A stretch of DNA of 49,741 bases from contig NZ_JAHTKI010000031.1 in NCBI RefSeq assembly GCF_019145475.1, positions 1 to 49,741 of the forward strand, in the 5' to 3' direction. The stretch is from Pseudomonas botevensis (GTDB lineage: Bacteria > Pseudomonadota > Gammaproteobacteria > Pseudomonadales > Pseudomonadaceae). The notes beneath the pieces were generated by a model. That model had not been told where the DNA came from. It worked only from the letters and a program-made list of their open reading frames with translations, and ran no database searches. Positions 8,245 through 15,811 of this stretch are shown piece after piece (the first letter of the stretch is position 1; the number at the start of each line of letters is the position of its first letter). The translations under genes were made by a program, and so were the position numbers.

Positions 8245-8530
8245 ACGTCGATAGCTGGATAGTGCGTTGAGCCAGTATTCGTCGATCCTCTATGCGGCTG
8301 CGCATGCCTGTATATCACCTACGGAGGCGGCACCCGTCGCCAGATGCTGGTGGAGGGCGCAATTTGCGGCGGGCTGACCTTAACCATCATCAGTGGCCTG
8401 GACTTCTTCGACCTGCCACAGAGCATGGCAACCTTCCGGCGGTAGGGCTGGTTTCCTGGGCGTGGAGAAGATCCGCAACATCGTGGACCGGGTGACTGAC
8501 TTCAAGCTCCCAAGTCGGAAGCCTGAATAG
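8245..8530 (+). pseudogene. Decayed second holin gene
   Basis: This stretch matches the holin gene at about 140-445 closely over most of its length. Shared segments include CACCTACGGAGGCGGCACCC and the end of the gene from GGAGAAGATCCGCAACAT onward. It has lost its start region, carries a deletion of about 20 bp in the first membrane segment (after 8300), and has a one-base indel near 8443 (GGCGGTAGGG) that creates an in-frame stop. It therefore cannot make a holin. The two copies differ at many positions, so the second is diverged rather than a recent duplicate. Confidence 0.85.
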
Positions 8531-8549
8531 GTCGTCCTGACGGGTGCTT

Positions 8550-8735
8550 CTACGCTTCAATTTGTTCAGGGCAGTTGAGTTGCTTATTCAGCTCGTGGCA
8601 ATGAGTTTCTGCCTGCACAGCCTGAAGGAAATTTTGATTGATCGCCTGGCCTGTGCGGACATCGACGATTCGATAGTAGAAACCGTTCAAAACGCCGTTA
8701 GCGGGTTTCTTTTGCACGATGAATACTTCTTCCAT
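8550..8735 (-). CDS. Small hypothetical prophage protein
   Basis: A 61-residue protein (MEEVFIVQKKPANGVLNGFYY...) preceded by AAGGGGG at suitable spacing on the minus strand, which supports real translation. It is polar, without signal or membrane segments, and may form one small beta-rich domain. No family is recognised. It lies between the second holin remnant and the second copy of the 38-bp element. Confidence 0.55.
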   Translation of the reverse strand: MEEVFIVQKKPANGVLNGFYYRIVDVRTGQAINQNFLQAVQAETHCHELNKQLNCPEQIEA

Positions 8736-8841
8736 GGCGACCCCCTTTTAAGTCAATTCCTACACCGTAGTAGCTGGATTTTCATTTTCCAGTGAAACGG
8801 ATGAATGGGGCTTCGACTGACTGATCGCCGCTTACGGATTT

Positions 8842-8879
8842 GTCGCAACACGTTTCGCGAATCAGCAAATTGTGTCGCG
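8842..8879. repeat. 38-bp inverted-repeat element, copy 2
   Basis: This is the second copy of the element at 446-483, differing by one base in the left arm (CGCAACAC instead of CGCGACAC). It lies about 310 bp downstream of the holin remnant, rather than directly after it as in copy 1. The insertion holding the 61-residue gene separates them. Confidence 0.7.
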
Positions 8880-8951
8880 GCATGCGACGTGATTGGTGTG
8901 CTGCCGGGCGCCCCAAAACGAATAAGCGATTGATATTGCGAGTAGGCCTTC

Positions 8952-9353
8952 TCAGGCTCGGACTCGTTTTTGGGTAATTGCGAGCATGATCGATGAAACT
9001 ATCCCAGGCATCAGGAATATACATGTGGCTTGTGGGATTTCGCAGGTGTAGTAAGCGATGATCAAGCCCCAGGACATGGTAACCACTGCACTGAACGCAA
9101 GTAGGCGACTGTTTCGAAGATTGGGTGAGGCTGCCATCGCAAGTGAGTAGATTTTCCAGGCAGAGCCGATGCCGAAAATCGAGATGATGCAGATACCAAT
9201 GGATCCTGCTACCACGAAGGGCGTTGTGGGAGGAATAAACATGGCAGGAATGAAGATGCCAATCAGCCCCGCTGTGAAAAGCAGAGTGATAGGCAGAAAG
9301 CCGACAATTGCTCCAATTGTCAGGCCAATGCGCAGTTTTGTCAGGTTCTCCAT
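8952..9353 (-). CDS. Small multi-pass membrane protein, unknown
   Basis: A 133-residue protein with four predicted membrane segments: roughly residues 7-30, 33-58, 79-100 and 104-124. The second contains a Pro-rich loop, IPPTTPF. The start at 9353 (MENLTKLRIG) is preferred because AAGGCAAG lies upstream; an ATG at 9374 lacks a ribosome site. No family assignment is possible by eye. It is the last gene of the prophage block on this side. Confidence 0.55.
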   Translation of the reverse strand: MENLTKLRIGLTIGAIVGFLPITLLFTAGLIGIFIPAMFIPPTTPFVVAGSIGICIISIFGIGSAWKIYSLAMAASPNLRNSRLLAFSAVVTMSWGLIIAYYTCEIPQATCIFLMPGIVSSIMLAITQKRVRA

Positions 9354-9374
9354 GTTTCTTGCCTTGGGTTCCAT

Positions 9375-9786
9375 AGCGCCATTCGCGGGGGGGTATTACC
9401 GGCATCCAGCCACTATTTCAAGCCCTGGGTGATCCCCGTTCACGTGCCGGGCCGCGACCAAGGGCTCACCGACGGCGATGCCGGCCGGTCCGTGCCTGTC
9501 GTTTGTCGGCTGCAAGCCACTTCATCCATGTATTAATCCTCCACGGCGCAAGCTCGTCGGCCGTTGTGCAAGGTGGCGGTTGGCAGAGCGGTGGGTCTTG
9601 CTACAGCAAAAATGCAAAGCGACGAACTGCAGGATTTCGAATGGAGAAAATTGGAAAGGGTCCTGAATCTGTGCTTTAAAAGACAGGCCGCGAGTCAGGA
9701 TTCCGCGGCATGTGCGCCTGGAAGGCGCCGGCCCGTGAGAGGCGGATTGTCTCCAGGTGTTTCCTGAATAATAAAAGGACTTAACG
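9375..9786. other. Intergenic stretch at the prophage edge
   Basis: No gene is convincing here on either strand. Bases around 9425-9480 read open with coding-like composition (VIPVHVPGRDQGLTDGDAG) but have no start, and may be the end of a lost gene. The right part holds the promoter region and the ribosome site AAAGGA of the next gene. No integrase or clear attachment site was found. Confidence 0.4.
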
Positions 9787-10350
9787 ATGACTCTTTCTCT
9801 GCAAGACATCAAACCTGACCAGGTCGAAGCGTTCAGCAAGCAGTCGCGAGCTGCCTTTGATGCGGAAATCAAAAGCCGGCAAGCGGTTCTCAGTGCAAAG
9901 CCCGCACTGCAGGAAGTTCTCAACCAAAACGTTCATCCGCAATCGTTGTGCGGCTGCGGATGTCAGCAAAACGTCTGTGGCTATTTCTGTTTTGAAGGTT
10001 GTGGTTGTGGCTGCGCGCCGCATCCCGAAACGATCCAGATCAGTTCGTCGCTCGCCATTATCGGGCCTGAAGCGCCACAGCAAGGCACCAAGGTTCGCTT
10101 TATCGGTCAAGCCTCGGGCTCCGGCAGCAACATCGACATTTCCAATGCCTACTTGCAGGGAACCGTGCCGGATGCGGAGAACCTCGTCAACGTTCCGCTG
10201 ACGCTGCAACTGGCGATCAACGGAGGCACGTTGTCGCTGTCCTTGTATGAAGGCAACCGTTTGCTGACAGTGCTGACTCATCCAACGCAATATGGCACGA
10301 TCAGTGGGCAGTTTTTCGGCGGTGGGACTGGCAAGTTCGTTCCAGCGTGA
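9787..10350 (+). CDS. Cys/Gly-rich protein of unknown function
   Basis: A 187-residue protein with three parts: a helical N-terminus (residues 1-50), a compact Cys cluster (residues 55-77, with CGCGC, CGYFC and CGCGC segments; nine Cys in all), and a Gly/Ser/Thr-rich C-terminal domain (residues 84-187) that looks all-beta and ends GGGTGKFVPA. There is no signal peptide. The Cys spacing could bind metal or form disulfides, but it is not a known zinc-finger spacing that I can name. AAAGGA precedes the ATG and a strong terminator follows, so it is a monocistronic unit. Function unknown. Confidence 0.75.
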   Translation: MTLSLQDIKPDQVEAFSKQSRAAFDAEIKSRQAVLSAKPALQEVLNQNVHPQSLCGCGCQQNVCGYFCFEGCGCGCAPHPETIQISSSLAIIGPEAPQQGTKVRFIGQASGSGSNIDISNAYLQGTVPDAENLVNVPLTLQLAINGGTLSLSLYEGNRLLTVLTHPTQYGTISGQFFGGGTGKFVPA

Positions 10351-10387
10351 TGTGACTGGCGACTAAGTCATTTCATGCGACACAAAA

Positions 10388-10416
10388 AGCCCTGACAGTC
10401 ATTGTCAGGGCTTTTC
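10388..10416. terminator. Bidirectional terminator between convergent genes
   Basis: A perfect 10-bp stem (AGCCCTGACA at 10388-10397, TGTCAGGGCT at 10403-10412) has A-runs before and T-runs after it. It serves both the Cys-rich protein gene and the convergent regulator gene. Confidence 0.9.
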
Positions 10417-10440
10417 AGTTTCTGGCTGTTTTCACACCGA

Positions 10441-11271
10441 TTAGCTGTCGAACACCTGCGAAGGCCGGCGCAATGTCGGATCAAACGGATTGATCTTCGG
10501 CCCGATCCCCGCCGCTTCGCGCTTGAGCAATTCCACCACCATCGGCAACCGGCTCGGCCCGAGTCGATCGCTGATGGTCGCCACACTCAACGCCGCTACC
10601 GCGTGGCCGTTGCGATCCAGAATCGGCACCGCCAGACCTGCCATACCCTCCAGAACTCCGGTGTTACGTGCGGCGTAGCCCTGGCGGCGAACGTTCTCGA
10701 CTTCCGAGCGCAGGAACACTTCGTCGTACAGATGAAAGTCCTTGAGCCGTGGCAGGTTGTAGCGGATCACGGTTTCGCGTTCTTCTTCCGGCAGGAATGC
10801 GAGGATCGCCAGGCTGCCTTGCCCCACGCCCAGCGCCACGCGTCCGCCGATATCGCCGGTAAAGGTGCGGATCGGGTAGGGGCCTTCGCTGCGGTCCAGG
10901 CAGATTGCATCGAAGCCGCTGCGCGCCAGCAGGAACAATGAGTCTCCCAGCGATGCGCTGAGGCGCAGCATGCTCGGTCGTACCAGGTCGCGCAGGTTGC
11001 CGGTATTGCCCGCGTTGGCCGCGAGGGCGAAGAACTCCAGGCTCAGTCGATAGCGTTTGGTGCGCACGTCCTGCTCGACCATGCCTTCGTCCATCAGGCT
11101 GCGCAGCAGGCGGTGGGTGGTGGGTTGCGAGAGGCCCACCTGTTGCGCGAGTTGGGTCACGCGCTCACCGCCTTCAGGCACCGTTCCCAGGATGCGCAGC
11201 AGCGCGAACAGTCTGGACACCGCGCCAGCACCCACTTCTTTCGCACTTTCATTCCGCTCAGTGGAATCCAT
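10441..11271 (-). CDS. IclR-family transcriptional regulator
   Basis: A 276-residue regulator. The winged helix-turn-helix spans residues about 18-80 (RVTQLAQQVGLSQPTTHRLLRSL) and the IclR effector-binding domain about 90-262, ending in the typical VAALSVATISDRLG segment. Members bind small molecules and act as repressors or activators of adjacent catabolic operons. It faces the transporter/dehydrogenase operon across a 240-bp intergenic region that holds an inverted repeat, so it most likely controls that operon and itself. The ligand is probably the substrate of that operon, which is unknown. Confidence 0.92.
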   Translation of the reverse strand: MDSTERNESAKEVGAGAVSRLFALLRILGTVPEGGERVTQLAQQVGLSQPTTHRLLRSLMDEGMVEQDVRTKRYRLSLEFFALAANAGNTGNLRDLVRPSMLRLSASLGDSLFLLARSGFDAICLDRSEGPYPIRTFTGDIGGRVALGVGQGSLAILAFLPEEERETVIRYNLPRLKDFHLYDEVFLRSEVENVRRQGYAARNTGVLEGMAGLAVPILDRNGHAVAALSVATISDRLGPSRLPMVVELLKREAAGIGPKINPFDPTLRRPSQVFDS

Positions 11272-11511
11272 TGGCGATCTATCCGATACAAATTTTGTTG
11301 AATGAATAAAACTGAAAAAACTGCTTCATTCAGTGAAATTCCATCTTCCGTCCATCCTAGTCTTCGTCCTAATCTGCGTCCACAGGGGCGAAATGAACAA
11401 CAAACGGCAGCCGGTTCCAATCGAGCGCCACCGCACCCGCTAGACCCTTTTCGCATCTGCCCAAAACAAAAAAGCGCGTTTCGACGCGACTCAAAAAGGT
11501 GGAACGCAGAT
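11272..11511. promoter_or_regulatory. Divergent promoter region with a candidate IclR operator
   Basis: The A/T-rich part of this region carries 8-bp inverted arms TGAATGAA (11299-11306) and TTCATTCA (11325-11332) with an 18-nt spacer. The right arm continues into CAGTGAAATTCC, which resembles CAGTGGAATCC near the start of the regulator gene (11259-11269). These are good candidates for regulator binding sites. An open frame from 11302 runs through this region into the ATPase gene but is not taken as coding. Confidence 0.5.
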
Positions 11512-12540
11512 ATGGCATTTCTCCAGCTCAACGCCTTGAGCAAACGCTACGGCGCCGTCGATGCGGTGGTTGCCACCGACCTTGCAGTTGAGAAGGGCGA
11601 ATTCGTGTCCCTGCTCGGTCCTTCGGGCTGCGGCAAGACCACCACGCTGCAAATGATCGCCGGATTCGTGGATGTCAGCGGCGGGCAGATCCTGCTCGAC
11701 GGTCGCGATATCACTCACGCCAAGCCTGCCAGTCGTGGCCTGGGCGTGGTGTTCCAGAGTTACGCGCTGTTCCCGCACATGACCGTGCGCGACAACGTTG
11801 CTTTCGGCCTGAAGATGCGCAAAGTGCCGGCCACCGAGATCGCCGGCAAGGTCAAGACCGTGCTGGAACTGGTGCGCCTGAGCCAGCACGCCGAGCGCTA
11901 CCCGCGCGAGTTGTCCGGCGGCCAGCGTCAGCGGGTGGCCCTCGCGCGAGCCCTGGTGATCGAACCGCCGGTGTTGCTGCTCGACGAACCGCTTTCCAAC
12001 CTCGACGCCAACCTGCGCGAAGAGATGCAGTTCGAAATCCGCCGCATTCAGTGCGCCGTCGGCATCACCACATTGATGGTCACCCACGACCAGGCCGAAG
12101 CACTGTCCATCAGCGATCGTGTGGTGGTGATGCAGGCCGGGCGGGTGACCCAGATCGACGCGCCGTACAAGTTGTATGAACATCCGCGCACGCGCTTCAT
12201 TTCCGACTTTGTCGGCAAGGCCAATCTTCTGGCCGGTGACTACGACGAGTCGGGAATCCCGCAGGTGCGTCATACCGGCGGCGAAGGCGCACTGACCCTC
12301 AGCCTGCGTCCGGAAAAAATCAGTCTGGTGGACGCCGGTTCCGGACGCCTGCAAGGCGAGGTCATCAACCGCTACTTCTTCGGCAGCCAGTGGCTGTATC
12401 ACGTCAACACCGCGCTCGGCGAAATCACCGTGGTGCGCAGCAACGACGGCAATGCGCCGCTGCGTTGCGGCACGGCGGTGGGGCTGGACTGGCAGGCGAG
12501 TCTGCTGCGGGTGCTGGCGGCCGATGAGGTGCGCGCATGA
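11512..12540 (+). CDS. ABC transporter ATPase, PotA/FbpC-like
   Basis: A 342-residue ATPase of the polyamine/opine/iron class. It has Walker A GPSGCGKTT (residues 36-44), a Q-loop at VVFQSYALFPHMTV, signature LSGGQRQRVALARAL (from residue 134), Walker B VLLLDEP, and the switch His in LMVTHDQAEAL. The C-terminal TOBE-type domain covers about residues 240-342. It powers import through the two following permeases. The ATG at 11512 follows AAGGTGG; the upstream in-frame extension has no coding signal. The stop overlaps the next gene's start (ATGA), beginning a chain of coupled genes. Confidence 0.93.
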   Translation: MAFLQLNALSKRYGAVDAVVATDLAVEKGEFVSLLGPSGCGKTTTLQMIAGFVDVSGGQILLDGRDITHAKPASRGLGVVFQSYALFPHMTVRDNVAFGLKMRKVPATEIAGKVKTVLELVRLSQHAERYPRELSGGQRQRVALARALVIEPPVLLLDEPLSNLDANLREEMQFEIRRIQCAVGITTLMVTHDQAEALSISDRVVVMQAGRVTQIDAPYKLYEHPRTRFISDFVGKANLLAGDYDESGIPQVRHTGGEGALTLSLRPEKISLVDAGSGRLQGEVINRYFFGSQWLYHVNTALGEITVVRSNDGNAPLRCGTAVGLDWQASLLRVLAADEVRA

Positions 12541-13382
12541 GTCGGGGCTATCTGCTGTCGCTGCCGGCTCTGGCATTGTTTACCGGGCTGTTGATTCTGC
12601 CGCTGGGCCTGACGCTGGTGCTGTCGTTCAACGTGTTCGACTATCAGGTGGGCGTGAAGGCCGATGAATGGACCCTGGCGCACTACCTGTCGCTGTTCAG
12701 CGATTCGTACTTCTACGAAATTTTCTGGCGCACCTTTTGGATCAGTGCGCTGGTGACGCTGCTGTGCGTGGTGATCGGTGTGCCGGAGGCTTACATCCTC
12801 AGCCGCATGGGCACGCCGTGGCGCTCGGTTTTTCTGATTCTGATCCTCACGCCATTGCTGATTTCAGTGGTGGTGCGGGCGTTCGGCTGGAGCCTGCTGC
12901 TGGGCGCCGACGGCCTGATCAATCAAATGATCCAGGCCTTGGGCGGACGTCCGGTGAAGCTGTTGTACACGCCGTTCGCCGTGGTCATCGCGCTGGTGCA
13001 CGTGATGCTGCCGTTCATGATTATTCCGGTGTGGACCTCGTTGCAAAAGCTCGACCCGTCGGCAGAGCAGGCGGCGCTCTCGCTGGGAGCCAGCCAGACC
13101 ACGGTGATGCGCAAGATCGTCTTGCCTCAAGTCATGCCGGGCGTGCTGTCCGGCACCCTGATCGTGTTCGGTCTGGCGGCCAGCTCCTTTGCGATCCCGG
13201 GCCTGCTGGGCGGACGTCGGCTGAAAATGGTCGCCACGGTGGTGTACGACCAGTACCTCTCGGAACTCAACTGGCCCATGGGCGCGACCATTGCGGTGGT
13301 GCTGCTGCTGGTCAATCTGCTGATCATGCTGAGCTGGAACCGCATGCTCGAAAGCCGCTACAAAAAGTCCTTGGGGGGTTAA
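12537..13382 (+). CDS. ABC transporter permease, PotB-like
   Basis: A 281-residue inner-membrane permease with about six membrane segments. The cytoplasmic EAA loop, EQAALSLGASQTTVMRKIVLP (near residues 179-199), docks on the ATPase. The sequence fits the PotB/AfuB group (spermidine/putrescine and related importers). The gene overlaps the ATPase gene by 4 bp and leads into the second permease. The substrate cannot be read from the permease alone. Confidence 0.92.
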   Translation: MSRGYLLSLPALALFTGLLILPLGLTLVLSFNVFDYQVGVKADEWTLAHYLSLFSDSYFYEIFWRTFWISALVTLLCVVIGVPEAYILSRMGTPWRSVFLILILTPLLISVVVRAFGWSLLLGADGLINQMIQALGGRPVKLLYTPFAVVIALVHVMLPFMIIPVWTSLQKLDPSAEQAALSLGASQTTVMRKIVLPQVMPGVLSGTLIVFGLAASSFAIPGLLGGRRLKMVATVVYDQYLSELNWPMGATIAVVLLLVNLLIMLSWNRMLESRYKKSLGG

Positions 13383-13386
13383 GCGC

Positions 13387-14181
13387 ATGTCCAGAAACGG
13401 TCCTTTGGCCCTCGGGTTTCATAGCCTGGTGGTGCTGTTCATGATGGCGCCGCTGATGGTGGTGTGCCTGGTGGCGTTCACCCCGGAAAACACTCTGAGC
13501 CTGCCCACTTCGGGCTTCTCCCTGCGCTGGTTTCGCGCGGTGTTCGAGCGCGCCGATTTTATCCATGCGTTCTATAACAGCCTGATCCTGGCGTTCACCG
13601 CTGCGACCCTGGCGACCTTGATTGCGGTGCCGGCTGCCCTGGCGATCAGCCGTTATCAGTTTGTGGGGCGCAACTTTTTCAGTGCGCTGTTTCTGTCGCC
13701 GATCATCATTCCGCATCTGGTCCTGGGCGTGGCGATGTTGCGGCTGTTCGCGTTGATGGGTGTCAACGGCAGCTTCACCTGGTTGATGCTGGCGCATGTC
13801 GTAATCATCACCCCCTACGTGTTGCGGCTGGTGCTGGCCGCTGCCATCGGTATCGATCGCAGCGCCGAACAGGCCGCCGAATCCCTGGGTGCCAGCCGTT
13901 TCACGCTGTTCCGGCAGATCACTTTGCCGATGATCCTGCCCGGCGTTGCCGGTGGCTGGTTGCTCGCGTTCATCAACAGTTTCGATGAAGTCACGCTGTC
14001 GATCTTTGTCAGTTCGCCGGCCACGCAAACCCTGCCGGTGCGCATGTATGTGTACGCCACCGAGTCCATCGACCCGATGATGGCGGCGGTCTCGGCGCTG
14101 GTGATCGCACTGACGGCGGCAACCATGATTCTGCTCGACCGGGTCTATGGCCTGGACCGGGTGCTGGTGGGGAAACATTGA
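13387..14181 (+). CDS. ABC transporter permease, PotC-like
   Basis: A 264-residue inner-membrane permease. The EAA loop reads EQAAESLGASRFTLFRQITLP (near residues 161-181) and six membrane segments are visible. It pairs with the preceding PotB-like protein to form the channel. Its stop overlaps the start of the [2Fe-2S] protein gene by one base, showing that transport and oxidation genes belong to one transcript. Confidence 0.92.
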   Translation: MSRNGPLALGFHSLVVLFMMAPLMVVCLVAFTPENTLSLPTSGFSLRWFRAVFERADFIHAFYNSLILAFTAATLATLIAVPAALAISRYQFVGRNFFSALFLSPIIIPHLVLGVAMLRLFALMGVNGSFTWLMLAHVVIITPYVLRLVLAAAIGIDRSAEQAAESLGASRFTLFRQITLPMILPGVAGGWLLAFINSFDEVTLSIFVSSPATQTLPVRMYVYATESIDPMMAAVSALVIALTAATMILLDRVYGLDRVLVGKH

Positions 14182-14471
14182 TGGCGCTGTTCAAACGACT
14201 GGCAGAAAACGAGCGCCCGACGCTGGCTTTCACCCTCGACGGGCAACCGGCCACGGGACTGCTCGGCGACACCCTGCTGACCGCCGTGCTGACTTGCGCC
14301 GAACACCTGCGCGGCAGTGATTTCAGCGCCGAGCGGCGTGCCGGATTCTGCCTGATGGGCGCGTGCCAGGACTGCTGGGTACGGCTGGCGGATGGTCGGC
14401 GGGTGAGGGCTTGTTCGACGTTGCTGGAAGACGGCCAGGCCATCAGCCGCGACCCGGGGCGTCAGTCATGA
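14181..14471 (+). CDS. [2Fe-2S] subunit of a heterotrimeric dehydrogenase (HcnA/LhpF/OoxC-like)
   Basis: A 96-residue ferredoxin-like protein of the Fer2_4 type. Cys57, Cys62, Cys65 and Cys78 form the CX4CX2CX12C ligand set within GFCLMGACQDCWV. Such small subunits join two FAD subunits in hydrogen cyanide synthase, opine oxidases and D-hydroxyproline dehydrogenase, passing electrons between flavins and onward to the respiratory chain. The start ATG at 14181 is preferred over TTG 14178. The 3' end overlaps the FAD subunit gene by 4 bp. Confidence 0.88.
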   Translation: MALFKRLAENERPTLAFTLDGQPATGLLGDTLLTAVLTCAEHLRGSDFSAERRAGFCLMGACQDCWVRLADGRRVRACSTLLEDGQAISRDPGRQS

Positions 14472-15811
14472 AGCCGGTGGTGATTGTCGGTGCCGGCCCG
14501 GCAGGCATCCGTGCTGCACAGACCCTGCTGCACCATGGCGTAATACCGTGCATGGTGGACGAAAGCCTGCGCGGGGGCGGGCAGATCTACCGGCGTCAGC
14601 CCGCCAACTTCCGGCGCTCGGCCAGGCAACTTTATGGTTTCGAGGCGCACAAGGCCGAGGCTGTGCATCGCACGATGGATGAGTTGGCGCCGCTGATCGA
14701 CTACCGCCCGGAGACGCTGGTGTGGAACGCCGAGGACGGTCGTCTGGATATGCTCAGCGACGGCCGCGCCGACAGTCTCGAGTATTCGAAAGTCATCGTC
14801 GCCACGGGGGCCACCGACCGCATTCTGCCGGTGCCAGGCTGGACCTTGCCTGGTGTCTACAGTCTGGGCGCGGCGCAAATCGCTTTGAAGTATCAGGGCT
14901 GTGCTATCGGCGAGCGAGTGGCGTTTTGCGGCAGCGGGCCGTTGCTGTATCTGGTGGCTTATCAATACGCCAAGGCCGGGGCCAACGTGGTCGCGGTGCT
15001 TGATAGTGCGCCGTTCAGCGCCCAGTGCCGGGCGTTGCCGGCGTTGCTCGGGCAACCGACGACGTTGGCCAAAGGTGTGTATTACCGCGCCTGGCTGGCA
15101 GCCCATGGCATCCCCGTGCATCAGGGCGCAACGCTGACGCAGATCGACGGTGAACAGCGGGTCAGCGCTATTCGTTGGGGGGAGAGCGCCCTGGAGTGCG
15201 ACGCTGTGGCCTTCGCCCATGCCCTGCGCAGCGAAACCCAATTGGCGGATTTGCTCGGTTGTGAATTTGTCTGGAATGCCCTGAACCGTGCCTGGCTGCC
15301 GCAACGGGACGCCGCCGGGCGCAGCAGCATCGACAGCGTTTATCTGGCGGGCGACGGAGCCGGGATCATGGGCGCCGACGCCGCGCAAATGGCCGGTGAG
15401 CGTGCGGCGCTGGCGGTGCTGGAGGATCTGGGCATTGCCATCGATCAGCGTCGTTCGGTCGTTCTGGAACAACAACTGGCTGGCATCCAGCGCTTTCGCC
15501 ATGGCCTGGAAACCGCGTTTCCCTTTCCTGAACAGTGGGCGAGGCAGGCTCCCGATGAGTTGATCCTGTGCCGTTGCGAAGAGGTCAGCGTCGGCGAAGT
15601 GCGCGCGGTGGTCGATCAGGGCCACTGGGAACTGAATCGGGTCAAGGCCCATTGCCGCGTCGGCATGGGGCGCTGTCAGGGCCGGATGTGCGGACTGGCG
15701 GCAGCGGAAATCGTCGCCGAACGCAGTGGGCGCGGGATTGAAAACGTCGGACGGCTGCGCGGCCAGGCACCGATCAAACCGCTGCCGTTTGGTGTGGAGC
15801 TGGAGCCATGA
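14468..15811 (+). CDS. FAD/NAD(P)-binding dehydrogenase subunit with BFD-like [2Fe-2S] domain
   Basis: A 447-residue subunit related to HcnB, opine oxidase subunit A and LhpE. The N-terminal dinucleotide fold starts with IVGAGPAG (residues 6-13). A second Rossmann motif lies near GSGPLLYLVA and the FAD-contact motif VYLAGDGAGIMGADAA near residue 300. At the C-terminus, Cys368, Cys370, Cys403 and Cys408 form the BFD-type iron-sulfur site (CRC...CRVGMGRCQGRMC). It should carry electrons from the substrate-oxidising subunit. An upstream in-frame extension is rejected in favour of the overlapping ATG at 14468. Confidence 0.9.
   Translation: MKPVVIVGAGPAGIRAAQTLLHHGVIPCMVDESLRGGGQIYRRQPANFRRSARQLYGFEAHKAEAVHRTMDELAPLIDYRPETLVWNAEDGRLDMLSDGRADSLEYSKVIVATGATDRILPVPGWTLPGVYSLGAAQIALKYQGCAIGERVAFCGSGPLLYLVAYQYAKAGANVVAVLDSAPFSAQCRALPALLGQPTTLAKGVYYRAWLAAHGIPVHQGATLTQIDGEQRVSAIRWGESALECDAVAFAHALRSETQLADLLGCEFVWNALNRAWLPQRDAAGRSSIDSVYLAGDGAGIMGADAAQMAGERAALAVLEDLGIAIDQRRSVVLEQQLAGIQRFRHGLETAFPFPEQWARQAPDELILCRCEEVSVGEVRAVVDQGHWELNRVKAHCRVGMGRCQGRMCGLAAAEIVAERSGRGIENVGRLRGQAPIKPLPFGVELEP

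Noticed and set aside
446..8879. The two 38-bp elements as attL/attR of the prophage
   Set aside because: They lie behind holin genes inside the phage block, no integrase is present, and phage genes lie outside the interval at both ends. Duplication or tandem-prophage history explains them better.
11302..11511. Extension of the PotA-like ATPase into the divergent control region
   Set aside because: The upstream residues do not look like ABC ATPase sequence, and a good ribosome site precedes ATG 11512. The DNA there holds the promoter and inverted repeat.
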